64,000 nucleotides of DNA from Dendrophyllia cribrosa (taxonomy: Eukaryota; Cnidaria; Anthozoa; Scleractinia; Dendrophylliidae): NCBI GenBank assembly GCA_024195265.1, contig JAJLRJ010000007.1, positions 27,690,100 through 27,754,099 of the forward strand. The letters are read 5' to 3'. The first letter of the stretch is position 1, and the number at the start of each line of letters is the position of its first letter. This document shows, one piece after another, positions 29,132 to 34,907 of the stretch. The position numbers and the translations under genes were made by a program. The notes under the pieces are model-generated. The model did no database searches. It was not told the DNA's origin and worked only from the letters and a program-made list of their open reading frames with translations.

Positions 29132-31638
29132 CCTCGTCAAGATAGCAGCACATGCGGAAGTAAGGTCAGAAACAACCTACGAGTAACACACGTTTTCCAT
29201 CGCTGGAAAATGGTTGAGAGATTTCATTCGAGTTTTTGATCGTTCGCTGATCTTTTCGACTACATTAGGTAGGTTAGCGAAGTCGCTAGAAAATCAATCA
29301 TTCTATTCAGTGTAACGTAAAATTTTGCTGCAGGCTTCAGATATACAGTCAAACCTCTATTAAGCCGTCACCCTTGGGGAATACCCAACTGATCGCTTAA
29401 TAGAGGTGACCGCTTAAGAGAGGTCCCGTTTACAGTGAATACTAAATGTATGGGGAGCGATTTAATTCCGGGGATTTGTTAAGTGACCGCTTAATAGAGG
29501 GTGACCGCTTAATAGAGGGCCGCTTAATAGAGGTTTGACTGTAACACAGTGATATAACTAAGACTGGGTATGAGTACTAATGTATTATTTTGAAAGCATA
29601 ACCAACGTCCCATTAATTCTAATTAAAAATAATCTTCAACTTAATACTTATCGTGTTATTGTTATTGTTGTAAGGATCCTCGAGGGACATGAAAATAGAG
29701 TGACATTCATTTCCTTTTCCAAAGATGGCGACAAACTGCTGTCGTCGTCTAAAGACAAGACCCTCAAAATTTGGGATCTAAACACTGGAGAGAGCCTGGG
29801 AACCCTCTTGGGACACAAAAGCTTTCCTATGTCGTGCGCTTGGTCTCCGCTGAATGAATCAGTTGCTGCCTCGTGCGGCGATCAACTGGAGCTCTTCATA
29901 TGGGACATTAGTAACAAGTCCATCAGACTAACCTTGAAGGGGCACCAGCGAGACGATAATCCAAATTTTCCCGTGAAAGACTCCCTGGAGGGCCTTCGAG
30001 ATCTAGACTACAAATCGCTTATTTGGTCGGTGTGCTTCTCTCCTGAAGGAAAGCACCTCGCTTCCGCGTGCGTGGATAGTGACGTCATCTTGTGGGATGT
30101 GGATAGTGGTGCGAAAATCTGGATTTTTAATCTCCCGAATGACGCCTCGACGGTAGGTTTCGTCCAAACTGATCACGGCACGAGACTGGCCGCGGGATCT
30201 TCAGCTCATCACACTGTCACCCTGTTTGATGCAACGTTTGATGACGGAAGTGGTAAAGACGTCAGCAGCAGTTCCAGGACCCTCGCTTTGCTCGGCGGTC
30301 ACTCCAACTGGGTACTTGACGTGGCATTTAATGGAGATGGCACTCGACTGGCATCAGCGGCTTCTGACAAAACTGTCCGTGTCTGGAACGCAATGGCAGC
30401 GGAAAAACTGGGAGAAGCACGTTTTCATTCGGAACGCTGCTGGAGCGTGGCGTACTCTGATGACGGGAAGTGGCTGGCTTCCGCCTCAGATGACTTTAAG
30501 GTAAGAAATGTTTAAATTCATTTTACTTTTACTTTTCATCTGAACGGATTTATCATATGTTTGTAGGGCGAAGGGTGGGACGTTTTAGCTAACGTTCTTT
30601 CCAAAAATTCCAAGGTAAAGATAAAAACCATTTCGGTGCAAGTTGTAAGTTGCTGGTCGACATAATGTGGTCAAACGACAATTGTTCATGGTGTTTATAC
30701 ATCAATATCGTCTTAAGTTTTTTTTCAACGTCCAAATTAGCAGCCAGTAAACAGGGCTGGTAAAAATTTGAAATATCTGAAACAGTATTATCTAACCGTG
30801 TTGTTGATTACAGGTTTGTGTATGGGACATGGAGACATACAAGACTCTTTTGATCTATAAGGGACACGAACAGAAGAGAACATTCTCCTGTGGAGTGCGA
30901 GCCTGTACCTTTTCACGAGACTCCACCCAGGTCGCTAGCGGTGGAGACGAGCTCAAAATTCGTATCTGGTCGCGAGAGACTGGTAAGGACAACATGGTAT
31001 TACACTGCGGCGAGTCGATGCTGCCCTGGTGCCTGCGATTCTCCCTGGATGATAAGCGGTTGGTCTCCGTTGGCGAGTTTACCAGCGGCGCAATCATCTG
31101 GGATTTAGAAACGCGGAGCATGATTACGACTTTGAAAGGTCACGAGCATTTCTGCCAGTACACTGAATTCTCGCCTTCAGGGAAGTTCATCCTGACAAGT
31201 TCCATAGACAACTCAGCACGAATATGGAACAGCGTCAGTCTCGCGCACGTGGCCACTGTGAAACAACCTAGTTGGGTGACCTGTGCTACGTTTTCACACA
31301 ACGAGCAGCTATTAGCCACTTGCTCAAAGGATGAGCTGGTTCGGCTGTGGGACACCAGCACTTGGCATGAGATCCGTGCAATGGCAGGACACGAGTCTGA
31401 GATCAGGATGGTCAGTTTTTCGCCCGATGACAAGTTCCTAGCGAGCGGAGCCTTGGACCAAACCATCCGCATCTGGGACTGCGATACTTGTCACCAGGTT
31501 CAAGTGTTCCACGCGGCCTCTGGGATCTGGGGACTGGCATGGCACCCGAACAACAGGGATTTGCTGACGGCTGGGGATGCTGTGGGATATCTTTACTTCT
31601 TGAAGCTTTACAACAGGGCCCGCGGAGCATTTTTTTAA
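7435..31638 (+). CDS. NWD1: NWD1-like NACHT and WD repeat protein (whole gene, 12 exons)
   Basis: Assembled from 12 exons (listed separately), total 4,728 nt, that is 1,575 codons plus stop with no phase conflict; human NWD1 is of similar size. Domain order: a short variable N-terminus; a DUF4062-type domain (RVFLSSTFTDTQ, then VVDLRWGVRE, then LGDKYGYRPLP, residues about 70-160); NACHT with Walker A GESGVGKTS at about 428-436 and Walker B LCIVIDSLDQL at about 516-526; a helical region; then about 14 WD40 repeats from about residue 940 to the end, enough for two seven-bladed propellers. Members of the family are cytosolic STAND NTPases: nucleotide binding and oligomerisation by NACHT, partner sensing by WD40. 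The ligand is not predictable. Nearly every intron carries transposons, and the 3' end is altered by a hAT insertion. NWD2 or another NWD paralogue is the main alternative to NWD1. Confidence 0.8.
7570..8480. other. Intron 1, left part
   Basis: AT-rich with short simple ORFs. A tcggaaa-tagaaaatgaaag-like segment is loosely repeated at 7838-7868 and 7945-7972. Nothing else supported. Confidence 0.35.
8956..9276 (-). CDS. Palindrome ORF, left copy (106 codons, unknown)
   Basis: Open frame of 106 codons from ATG to TAA, identical in amino-acid sequence to the ORF at 10041-10361 on the other arm. The sequence has a cysteine-rich beginning (CRR, YCNFYICSR) followed by helix-like segments (LKKLSTFILENYNRIQASI). 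I do not recognise a family. A possible acceptor (tattgtag) lies 5' of the ATG and a gtaagaac donor lies right after the stop, so it may be one exon of a spliced transcript. It reads outward, away from the palindrome centre. Confidence 0.45.
   Translation of the reverse strand: MLKGLVVCFVEPGTCRRHEDYSTYCNFYICSRSNSDAEVLKKLSTFILENYNRIQASIETFWKSRRVMQMTFGTTDNYVNTLSMADYNLFSLAIPEDTHTFELITR
10041..10361 (+). CDS. Palindrome ORF, right copy (106 codons, unknown)
   Basis: Mirror copy of 8956-9276 with the same 106-residue product, reading outward from the palindrome centre. Amino-acid identity over the whole ORF means either very recent duplication or gene conversion between arms. The central spacer at about 9530-9790 would act as a shared head-to-head upstream region for the two ORFs. 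Function unknown; it may be a transposon-derived gene fragment. Confidence 0.45.
   Translation: MLKGLVVCFVEPGTCRRHEDYSTYCNFYICSRSNSDAEVLKKLSTFILENYNRIQASIETFWKSRRVMQMTFGTTDNYVNTLSMADYNLFSLAIPEDTHTFELITR
10868..11014. mobile_element. Foldback MITE, about 55-bp arms
   Basis: Left aatagccca...gacatcactacgaggcttagggg and right cccctaagcctcgtagtgatgtc...tgggctatt are inverted copies with a loop of about 27 bp. It lies 31 bp outside the large palindrome. Confidence 0.8.
11015..11448. other. Intron 1, right end
   Basis: Contains a tatacagttgaacctctgg motif at 11032-11050 that resembles the end of a Tigger/pogo-type MITE, with following 'tggtc' motifs, but no matching right end was found. The polypyrimidine-poor acceptor gcttttag at 11441-11448 precedes the next exon. 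Confidence 0.4.
11449..11644 (+). CDS. NWD1: NWD1-like gene, exon 2 (DUF4062 start)
   Basis: Runs from the gcttttag acceptor to a donor within tggg|gtagag, 65 codons plus one base. It encodes the hallmark RVFLSSTFTDTQ and FEVVDLRWG segments of the N-terminal domain of NWD-type proteins. The split glycine codon is completed by the next exon (WG then VREE). Confidence 0.88.
11645..12445. other. Intron 2
   Basis: About 0.8 kb, AT-rich, without a repeat I can define. Ends in a pyrimidine-rich tract ttttttctctccccatgcag. Confidence 0.6.
12446..13014 (+). CDS. NWD1: NWD1-like gene, exon 3 (DUF4062 remainder)
   Basis: Starts after ccccatgcag and ends at aag|gtatga, 569 nt. It encodes VREESVDEHRVINICMEEI, the GDKYGYRPLPPSVNANEF segment shared by NWD proteins, and a helical stretch ending in the QRSLVIDRRFDRIN region. 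No stop or frameshift. Confidence 0.9.
13015..13591. other. Intron 3, left part
   Basis: AT-rich. A segment at about 13045-13200 includes an imperfect inverted pair (gtagcagctctcagaagatc facing gacagctcttctgagcggctgctac), suggesting a small MITE of about 160 bp. Confidence 0.5.
13862..14167 (+). CDS. THAP-domain protein fragment
   Basis: About 101 codons from an ATG with the C2CH pattern of a THAP DNA-binding domain: C-x4-C near the start (ESCVVFGC), the invariant tryptophan in KKWVDFVK, the proline in WEPTKYLSVC, then C-x2-H in VCSKHF. The full domain (about 75 aa) fits. The frame continues upstream to 13658 in the inverted repeat. After the domain the protein ends within about 30 residues, so it is either a short THAP protein or the truncated N-terminus of a transposase. 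Located in intron 3 of the NWD1-like gene and inside a foldback element. Confidence 0.65.
   Translation: MPESCVVFGCSNPSNEKEGIALHPIPFYDKEEAEKRKRRKKWVDFVKLKRAHWEPTKYLSVCSKHFTDENFTVLFSELTEDSLTETVESRTETAVLLEIFY
14264..14929 (+). pseudogene. Degraded ORFs downstream of THAP domain
   Basis: Three short frames follow: one at about 14264-14410 (SEEETISNAQPPRRESRKR, acidic then basic), 14476-14712 (IDSWIKASEKSIGKLETRIE) and 14693-14929 (a helix-rich end, INFLKKLMETLEKANKNK). They overlap or abut in different frames, consistent with a single hydrophilic coiled-coil tail broken by frameshifts. No family recognised. Confidence 0.4.
15456..16019. other. Intron 3, between elements
   Basis: No coding exon fits the NWD1-like phase here. 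Short minus-strand ORFs without domains. Confidence 0.4.
16020..16477. mobile_element. MITE with about 150-bp inverted repeats
   Basis: Arms 16020-16175 and 16318-16477 are inverted copies, including tgacgtcatctaattagc and aatatttcactattcgac on each side, around an AT-rich centre of about 140 bp. No coding capacity. Confidence 0.8.
16765..16933 (+). CDS. NWD1: NWD1-like gene, exon 4
   Basis: Acceptor gtctttaag, donor aagg|gtaata; 169 nt in phase 0 to 1. It encodes the KDGKKVIDPECWQLLMDLKE and LHWHYEGLKQDEHEKYLK stretch that links the N-terminal domain to NACHT in NWD proteins. The codon split (G then AA, giving Glu) joins cleanly to the next exon. Confidence 0.8.
16934..17594. other. Intron 4
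   Basis: About 0.66 kb of AT-rich sequence with no definable element. Ends at ttctcttcag. Confidence 0.6.
17595..17933 (+). CDS. NWD1: NWD1-like gene, exon 5 (NACHT, Walker A)
   Basis: 339 nt from ttctcttcag to the donor aatg|gtatga. It contains the P-loop YGESGVGKTSLMAKVA preceded by the hydrophobic strand MPLVIY, the nucleotide-binding site of the NACHT NTPase. The lysine and serine/threonine of GKT/S are intact. Upstream there is a CxxK/R helix (RVKELLTSHIDGVLKKLG). Confidence 0.92.
17934..18454. other. Intron 5
   Basis: About 0.5 kb; no repeat identified. A plus-strand ORF at 18192-18434 is not in the gene's phase and has no family match that I recognise. Confidence 0.55.
18455..18774 (+). 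CDS. NWD1: NWD1-like gene, exon 6 (NACHT, Walker B)
   Basis: 320 nt between ctttctcag and gag|gtaaat. It encodes the Walker B region RPLCIVIDSLDQLTDEDGAR followed by WLPRKLPAHVHMIISTLPEE, the sensor-like strand of NACHT domains. Acidic catalytic residues are present, so an active NTPase fold is expected. Confidence 0.92.
19060..19235 (+). CDS. NWD1: NWD1-like gene, exon 7
   Basis: 176 nt from gatttcag to aa|gtaaga. It encodes VKRLDKDDGPAILDDWL, then KLTSEQRELILEKFSCCPLP and LYLQLLFNKCRSW, matching the C-terminal helical part of the NACHT module. Ends in phase 2; the split lysine codon is restored with the exon at 20513. Confidence 0.87.
19254..19649. mobile_element. hAT-type MITE with 8-bp target duplication
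   Basis: Long inverted arms (about 145 bp each: 19254-19400 and 19502-19649) with ends acagggagccc and gggctccctgt. The flanks carry the direct repeat ctttattc at 19246-19253 and 19650-19657, as expected for hAT transposition. It sits 18 bp after the donor site of exon 7. Confidence 0.8.
19658..20512. other. Intron 7, right part with ACTACA-rich tract
   Basis: At about 20095-20320 there is a degenerate low-complexity tract of acta-ca / cgaactacagg-type units. No exon in phase. The acceptor is tcttaaatag at 20512. Confidence 0.5.
20513..20845 (+). CDS. NWD1: NWD1-like gene, exon 8
   Basis: 333 nt from ttaaatag to ag|gtactc. It encodes ETTDIVLENDVVGMISSLY, a helical segment LVKKVLSLLAAGIEHGKDG and the region PKRRLPPLLLARLKHDLGPF, matching the winged-helix/helical part between NACHT and WD40 in NWD proteins. 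Phase 2 at the end, joined to the exon at 21195 through an arginine codon. Confidence 0.87.
20846..21194. other. Intron 8
   Basis: About 0.35 kb; nothing beyond splice signals identified. The acceptor is ctaattttag. Confidence 0.55.
21195..21540 (+). CDS. NWD1: NWD1-like gene, exon 9
   Basis: 346 nt from taattttag to gag|gtgagg. It encodes QFVEVAREKYLNGNRHKETH and SIADYFSGEYH, then the LRKLDRLPVALLEARDFKRL segment, typical of the helical repeat that precedes the propellers. The exon ends in phase 0. Confidence 0.87.
21879..22225. repeat. Dispersed 350-bp repeat, copy 1
   Basis: About 95 percent identical in the same orientation to 27313-27656. It has no coding capacity and no obvious inverted ends. 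Both copies are intronic. Confidence 0.85.
22306..22567. repeat. 17-bp minisatellite, left block
   Basis: About 15 tandem copies of a unit like ggggacacctccattaa, varying at ctcc/ctct/ttct. This block stops where the CR1-like LINE begins. Confidence 0.95.
22568..23649 (+). mobile_element. 5'-truncated CR1/L2-like LINE inserted in the minisatellite
   Basis: Begins abruptly after a minisatellite unit and ends with a (tccta)n tail at 23624-23648. It contains the C-terminal reverse-transcriptase ORF. Minisatellite units resume directly on the right, so the LINE inserted into a pre-existing array. The 5' truncation is typical of LINE retrotransposition. Confidence 0.85.
22595..23428 (+). CDS. LINE reverse transcriptase, C-terminal part
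   Basis: 277 codons open to the natural stop. It starts at the catalytic YADDT motif (palm motif C), then has thumb-domain and C-terminal features of non-LTR retrotransposons: LGVHIDQTLTW, the LVQPHFDYCNSVWG segment and LQNRAARIL. It ends in RAFRVGCERFF. The fingers and upper palm and the endonuclease are missing, so it cannot be active. The intact frame suggests a fairly recent insertion. Confidence 0.88.
   Translation: MYADDTHITFASNTIQNINTVLNEDLARVEKWLIANKLTLNASKTEFMLIGSRQRLSTFHNSPSLMINGTPLTQVTSTKSLGVHIDQTLTWNVHIENLCKKIASGIGALKRVRSFVPHETLRSIFLSLVQPHFDYCNSVWGCCSKTLASKLQKLQNRAARILTYSNFDANADNLIEKLGWIKLDSQRKIHRAVMVYKSLNGLTPEYLSSKFVDRSSVSNYSLRDTEGKLAIPQPRTNYVKNSFSYSGAVLWNNLPIELRQADSLRAFRVGCERFFSS
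23650..24625. repeat. 17-bp minisatellite, right block
   Basis: About 57 tandem copies of the same unit as 22306-22567. Alternating ctcc/ttct types often form 34-bp dimers, so the array has grown by dimer duplication. It continues as degenerate copies to about 24680. Confidence 0.95.
24775..25268 (+). CDS. NWD1: NWD1-like gene, exon 10 (first WD40 repeats)
   Basis: 494 nt from tgtttttag to ttttag|gttagt. It contains a linker (PLPEGWVEWTNKPHDQVP) then two WD40 repeats: LSGHTKSVLSTCF...GSADGTIRVWD and LEDHKGPVTCVRLS...SADTTIRLW, each with the GH/DH dipeptide and WD-type end. Phase 2 at the end; a split arginine codon joins to the exon at 29675. Confidence 0.92.
25475..26961 (-). pseudogene. 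RTE reverse transcriptase, broken
   Basis: The frame is spread over at least four segments (26515-26961, 26345-26587, 25886-26341, 25475-25735). Recognisable parts: fingers/palm LPKKGDLSNCDNWRGITLLS, palm IDFKRAFDSIHSESQW, KSGVWQGCILS (normally VRQGC), catalytic FADDLAV and the C-terminal LGHVLRM block. The element is inactive; it is host-intronic and opposite to the NWD1-like gene. Confidence 0.85.
27304..27673. repeat. Dispersed 350-bp repeat, copy 2, inside the RTE element
   Basis: Homologous to 21879-22225. It is bordered by an approximately 60-bp direct repeat of RTE sequence (about 27245-27303 and 27674-27732, both reading cttcgagcacttctctttac to gtactcttctttt), so the insertion or its repair duplicated the target. 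Confidence 0.8.
27971..28852 (-). pseudogene. RTE endonuclease domain
   Basis: 28484-28852 encodes the start of an exonuclease-endonuclease-phosphatase domain (IRLGTWNVRTMFETSKIAQV, YKLDILGVSECRWTG). 27971-28360 encodes the later part (NAKVGSDN, DHDIVNKKW, GSDHHLVITK). A frame break separates them. This domain is the source of annotations such as craniofacial development protein 2-like in many genomes. Confidence 0.8.
29100..29129. repeat. Poly-C tract at RTE 5' end
   Basis: About 29 C in a row, at the outer boundary of the RTE element. Confidence 0.9.
29346..29541. mobile_element. Tigger/pogo-type MITE with TA duplication
   Basis: Perfect terminal repeats cagtcaaacctctattaag and cttaatagaggtttgactg, flanked by TA on both sides. 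The interior has repeated gaccgcttaatagagg units. 196 bp, 133 bp upstream of the next exon. Confidence 0.9.
29675..30500 (+). CDS. NWD1: NWD1-like gene, exon 11 (WD40 repeats)
   Basis: 826 nt from ttgtaag to aag|gtaaga. It encodes about six WD40 repeats, for example LEGHENRVTFISFSKDGDKL...KTLKIWD, LLGHKSFPMSC, GKHLASACVDSDVILWD, LGGHSNWVLDVAF...SDKTVRVWN and FHSERCWSVAYSDDGKWLAS. No internal stop. It lies just downstream of a MITE and an RTE element. Confidence 0.92.
30501..30813. other. Intron 11
   Basis: Just over 0.3 kb, ending in gttgattacag. No element seen. Confidence 0.65.
30814..31638 (+). CDS. NWD1: NWD1-like gene, last exon (WD40) with hAT-derived stop
   Basis: 825 nt including the stop, in phase 0. 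It encodes the end of the propeller region: VCVWDMETYKTLLIYKGHEQ, LKGHEHFCQYTEFSPSGKF, LATCSKDELVRLWD, MAGHESEIRMVSFSPDDKF and SGIWGLAWHPNNRDLL, then GYLYFLKLYN. The last six residues before the stop and the TAA lie inside a hAT element starting at 31614. If the element were absent, the host frame would run from the tac at 33005 to a TAG at 33035-33037, nine residues more after the tyrosine. The core protein is therefore nearly complete, with only its extreme C-terminus changed. Confidence 0.9.
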   Translation, partial: VCVWDMETYKTLLIYKGHEQKRTFSCGVRACTFSRDSTQVASGGDELKIRIWSRETGKDNMVLHCGESMLPWCLRFSLDDKRLVSVGEFTSGAIIWDLETRSMITTLKGHEHFCQYTEFSPSGKFILTSSIDNSARIWNSVSLAHVATVKQPSWVTCATFSHNEQLLATCSKDELVRLWDTSTWHEIRAMAGHESEIRMVSFSPDDKFLASGALDQTIRIWDCDTCHQVQVFHAASGIWGLAWHPNNRDLLTAGDAVGYLYFLKLYNRARGAFF

Positions 31639-31670
31639 GTGGGGGGCCTAAAACGAACGCTCAGCGTGAG

Positions 31671-31973
31671 CCATGTAGGGGGGTCCGGGGGCATGCCCGC
31701 CCCGGAAAATTTTAAATGTAAGTCGTCTAAAATGGGCGGAAAATGCTACAAAAATTGTTCATCGTATGGCAAATGACAAAAATGACACAATGTATTTAAT
31801 GGCTAACCCATCCGTAACACTGCCATGTAGGGGGTCCGGGGGCATGCCCGCCCCGGAAAAATGTTAAATGTAAGTCGTCTAAAATGGGCGGAAAATGCTC
31901 CAAAAATTGTTTATCGTATGGCAAATGACAAAAATGACACAATGTATTTAATGGCTAACCCATCCGTAACACT
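31671..31973. repeat. Tandem 151-bp duplication inside the hAT element
   Basis: Two adjacent, nearly identical units starting at 31671 and 31823 (ccatgtaggggg, then tccgggggcatgcccgcccc), ending at ccatt at 31974. The ggggcatgccc core is itself palindromic. Confidence 0.9.
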
Positions 31974-32233
31974 GCCATTTATATCACAATAACCAAACAT
32001 ATCCTTGCATCTCAAGCTCAAATTAACAGACAGAAGCTTCATGCAACAGCTGCTAACTTATTGTTAACTGACCTGAGCTTTTTCTAAACATTGTTTTAAA
32101 CACAACGAACAAAATAGCTGCTCCTGAAGGAGCTATTGATAAAAATAACGACTGAGTGTGATAACGTATGATAACATTACAGATTAAAATCAGTTTCCTT
32201 AAAGATGCCGAAATTTCTTTTTCGATTTTCATT

Positions 32234-32830
32234 TCAACCAACAAACTCGTTAGCCACGTAAATAATGCAAAGTTTGTCCGTTCTCTGCTTATGATTGTTG
32301 AGGATAGTCAAATTGCTGAATCTATCTTGCGTCATTGTCGAACGGAGCCACGTTTTCAACCTTCCGGCAGCGGAAAACGATCGTTCGCCAGTTGCGCTGG
32401 TTGCCGGGTTTACGAAAAGAAGCTTGCAGATCGTAATTATTTCGTTTATCATGCTCTTTTCAGGTTCCGGTAACTTCTTGATGTAAACTAGAATATCATC
32501 AAAGCAGTTTAATTCATAGTCCTTCACTAATACTTTAAAAATTTCTAATTGAACTTTTAACGTTCCAACATTTACATCATCACTGTAATTGGTTTCAATA
32601 AATTGAAGCTCTGTTGAGTAGTCTTGTGAGTTTAGAGCGGTTTACTAGCAAAGACTCCATCTTCGCGTATGCGACAAAGCTGGGCTGTTTGAAACGCTGG
32701 TCAATTGCATTGACCATCAGGTCAATGGCCTCAAAGTATATGCGTCGGTAGCGGTCTTGTGGAGTCGCAGGATAAGGTGGTGCTCCATTCTCAATTTCAT
32801 ACCCAATATATAGGGGCGCGTGTTCTCCGC
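32234..32830 (-). pseudogene. hAT transposase, C-terminal part
   Basis: The clean ORF 32234-32527 contains the hAT dimerisation domain signature (NPATSATGERSFSAAGRLK, LRSTMTQDRFSNLTIL). Further upstream on the minus strand (about 32640-32790) the frame DRYRRIYFEAIDLMVNAIDQ, KQPSFVAYAKMESLL is still readable, with breaks. The N-terminal BED finger and the first catalytic residues are absent. Closest to the ZMYM1-like hAT group by memory of the motif. Confidence 0.8.
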
Positions 32831-33009
32831 GGTAAAGCTGGCTCTAAAATCGAGGGATGATTTTTGCTCTTCAGTAAAACTGATTCATAGAACAAGAGTC
32901 ACATTTTATCAACAAAGCGTTTCGAAATGTCTATTAAATAATTTTTTTTTCTTAAAAGTGGGAGGCTAAAGCCCCACTAGCCCCTTCCCCCTGCGCGGTG
33001 CCTGTACAA

Positions 33010-33394
33010 ACGAGATCAGGGAAACGAGAACAAATAGTGAAATCTTATCAGAAATGTAGCCAAGAGATAAATACAGACTGACACTAAAATCGGTGCCAAA
33101 ACCTGTAATTACTGTATTGTGTTAGTCACGTCAGCAGTTTTCAAGCATTTGGTTTAGTTCTTTAGCAACACGTTTAGATTAAATGAAATAACACGCTAAC
33201 AGGAGTCTAACACTGTTTTAACTAGAGAATACAAAAAGGCTAATGAGAAAACGATGTTTGTTTTTTTTTCAGAAAAAAAAAATCATAGTGACTTCAAATG
33301 CTCCAAACTGTATTATCAATAAGACAGAATGAATAAAATAGTTAGTTTCTAAAGAAATTGTGGTGCTGCGTCGGTTGGGAAATGAAGCATGTAA
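33010..33394. other. Sequence after the hAT element
   Basis: Starts with the stranded C-terminal codons of the NWD1-like gene (33010-33037), then its probable original 3' UTR. A gaataaaat at about 33329-33337 could be the original poly(A) signal. Confidence 0.4.
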
Positions 33395-33500
33395 ATTTGA
33401 TTTTATCAACTGAGTCGAGAAGGTAAATTGTCCACCGTAAAAATTAAGATTAAAAACCCTGACGTTTCGAGCGCTAGCATTTGGTCAGAGCGAATTAACC
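33395..33500 (-). mobile_element. Penelope-like 3' terminal fragment
   Basis: The minus strand reads ctctgaccaaatgctagcgctcgaaacgtcagg followed by a ttttacggtggacaatttacc-type segment, a combination found at Penelope-like element ends. The first part resembles a hammerhead core (CTGA...CGAAAC), but position 8 of the core is C instead of G and stem II is poor, so I do not call a ribozyme. Confidence 0.45.
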
Positions 33501-33926
33501 CTATTCAGCTATTTTTGAGTTCCTGAGCCTGGGGGTCTCCTTTGCGGTCCGCATAATGGAACGATGACGTCATATGACGTAGTTATTAGAAAAACCTTTG
33601 AATGCAGAGGTCCACACGACGCAGAAATTAAACTTGCTGGTAGTTGCCGGATCTTCCTTGTGAAAGATCTCGTGCCAGGCGTCACTTGAATGTGAAAATA
33701 CAAAACTGAATGCAAGGCTGGCACTACGGCAAAGGGCAGATTTATTAATAGTATTAGTCTTCCTCAGGGTCAGGGCTATACTATATGAAATATTGTAACG
33801 GCTCCTCAAATTTGAAAATTACATGGTTATAAATGATTGGCTAATACATGACATGTAGACAGCGCACTTGTAAACATAAGATAAAAATAATATATAACAT
33901 ATATAGTGTATGACACAAAACTGAGT

Positions 33927-34907
33927 TCAGCGTTCGTTCCTTCGGTTAATGCCTTCTGGTGACAAAGTGTTCCCTCTATGAATTAAAAAGGCCTCGCGTG
34001 CTTTTCGACGGGAAGTATTGATGGTAGGCTGCAGTTCAAGTGGGATGAGTCTCATGTCCGCGGAAGAGTGGCCTGGTAAGTTGAAATGTGTAGGGACCGC
34101 TGCTGTGGAGTTGGCGTGATGTGGGTTGTTTGTCCCTTGTCCGTGTTCTGTGAAGCGTTCACGAATCGTGCGTTTGGTTTCCCCTATATACTGTTTTTTA
34201 CATTTTTTACATTCTATGATATATGTGAGGTTACTAGAAATACAGGTTAAAGGTTGCTTTATTTGTCTAATTTCCCCGGTGTTGCTAAAAGTATACGAAG
34301 TTCTACCATTGTCAATGTAAGGGCAGGTGAGGCATCCATGAGTGGAGTTGCAGCGGAAAGTGCCAGAGGTGGGCTTTGGTGTCGTGTTAGTGTTTTTTAG
34401 TTTAGCTCTAACCAAAAGGTCGCGAAGGTTTGGTGAACGACGGTAAGCGATGAAAGGAACATCTTTGAATATTTTTTGCAGGTGATTTGTGGAATGGAGA
34501 ATAGGTTGTTTCTTGTGAAGTATTTCTTGAATATTAGGTAGTGCTGGGTTATAGGTGATGGTGAACGGGACTGGGGATTTATCTTTATCCCGATTATGTT
34601 CCAGTAATGTCTCACTTCTGGGTATTTGTTGGGCTCTTGAGATTTGCTCTCTCACAAAACGTTCTTTATAACCTAAGTAATTCTGCTTACCGACGCTCGA
34701 AGAATTCGTCTTTGGAACAAATCCGGCGTAAACGGAGGGCGAGGCTGTAGGGGATGGCTCTTTTTGTAGTATGATAAGGATGACTTGAGGAGTGGAGTAA
34801 GTATTGGTGTTTATCTGTAGGCTTGCAAAAGAGGTCGGTTTCAATTTTTTCATTTTCGAGTAGAACATTGACATCCAGGAAAGGAATTGAAGATGTGGAC
34901 CGTTCAC
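33927..34907 (-). pseudogene. Penelope GIY-YIG endonuclease region
   Basis: 326-codon frame whose first 75 or so codons read through RT sequence in the wrong frame. The informative part starts around 34690 and ends with a cysteine-rich linker (CNSTHGCLTCPYIDNG), then ECKKCKKQYIGETKRTIRER and FTEHGQGTNN, a GIY-YIG nuclease with conserved arginine and glutamate-histidine positions. It ends at a natural stop. The nuclease module itself looks intact. Confidence 0.8.

Larger units (their letters stand above)
31614..33001 (-). mobile_element. hAT transposon inserted in the last NWD1 exon
   Basis: Left end cagggcccgcggag, right end ctgcgcggtgcctg; sub-terminal aagtggggggcc and its counterpart ggaggctaaagcccc are also inverted. 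Flanks ctttacaa (31606-31613) and ctgtacaa (33002-33009) are an 8-bp target duplication with one mismatch. It contains the 3' half of a hAT transposase on the minus strand; the 5' half is replaced by a duplicated non-coding block, so it is non-autonomous. Confidence 0.75.

Noticed and set aside
33459..33493. Hammerhead ribozyme on the minus strand
   Set aside because: CTGA and CGAAAC are present but core position 8 is C and stem II does not pair well; kept only as a Penelope end fragment.
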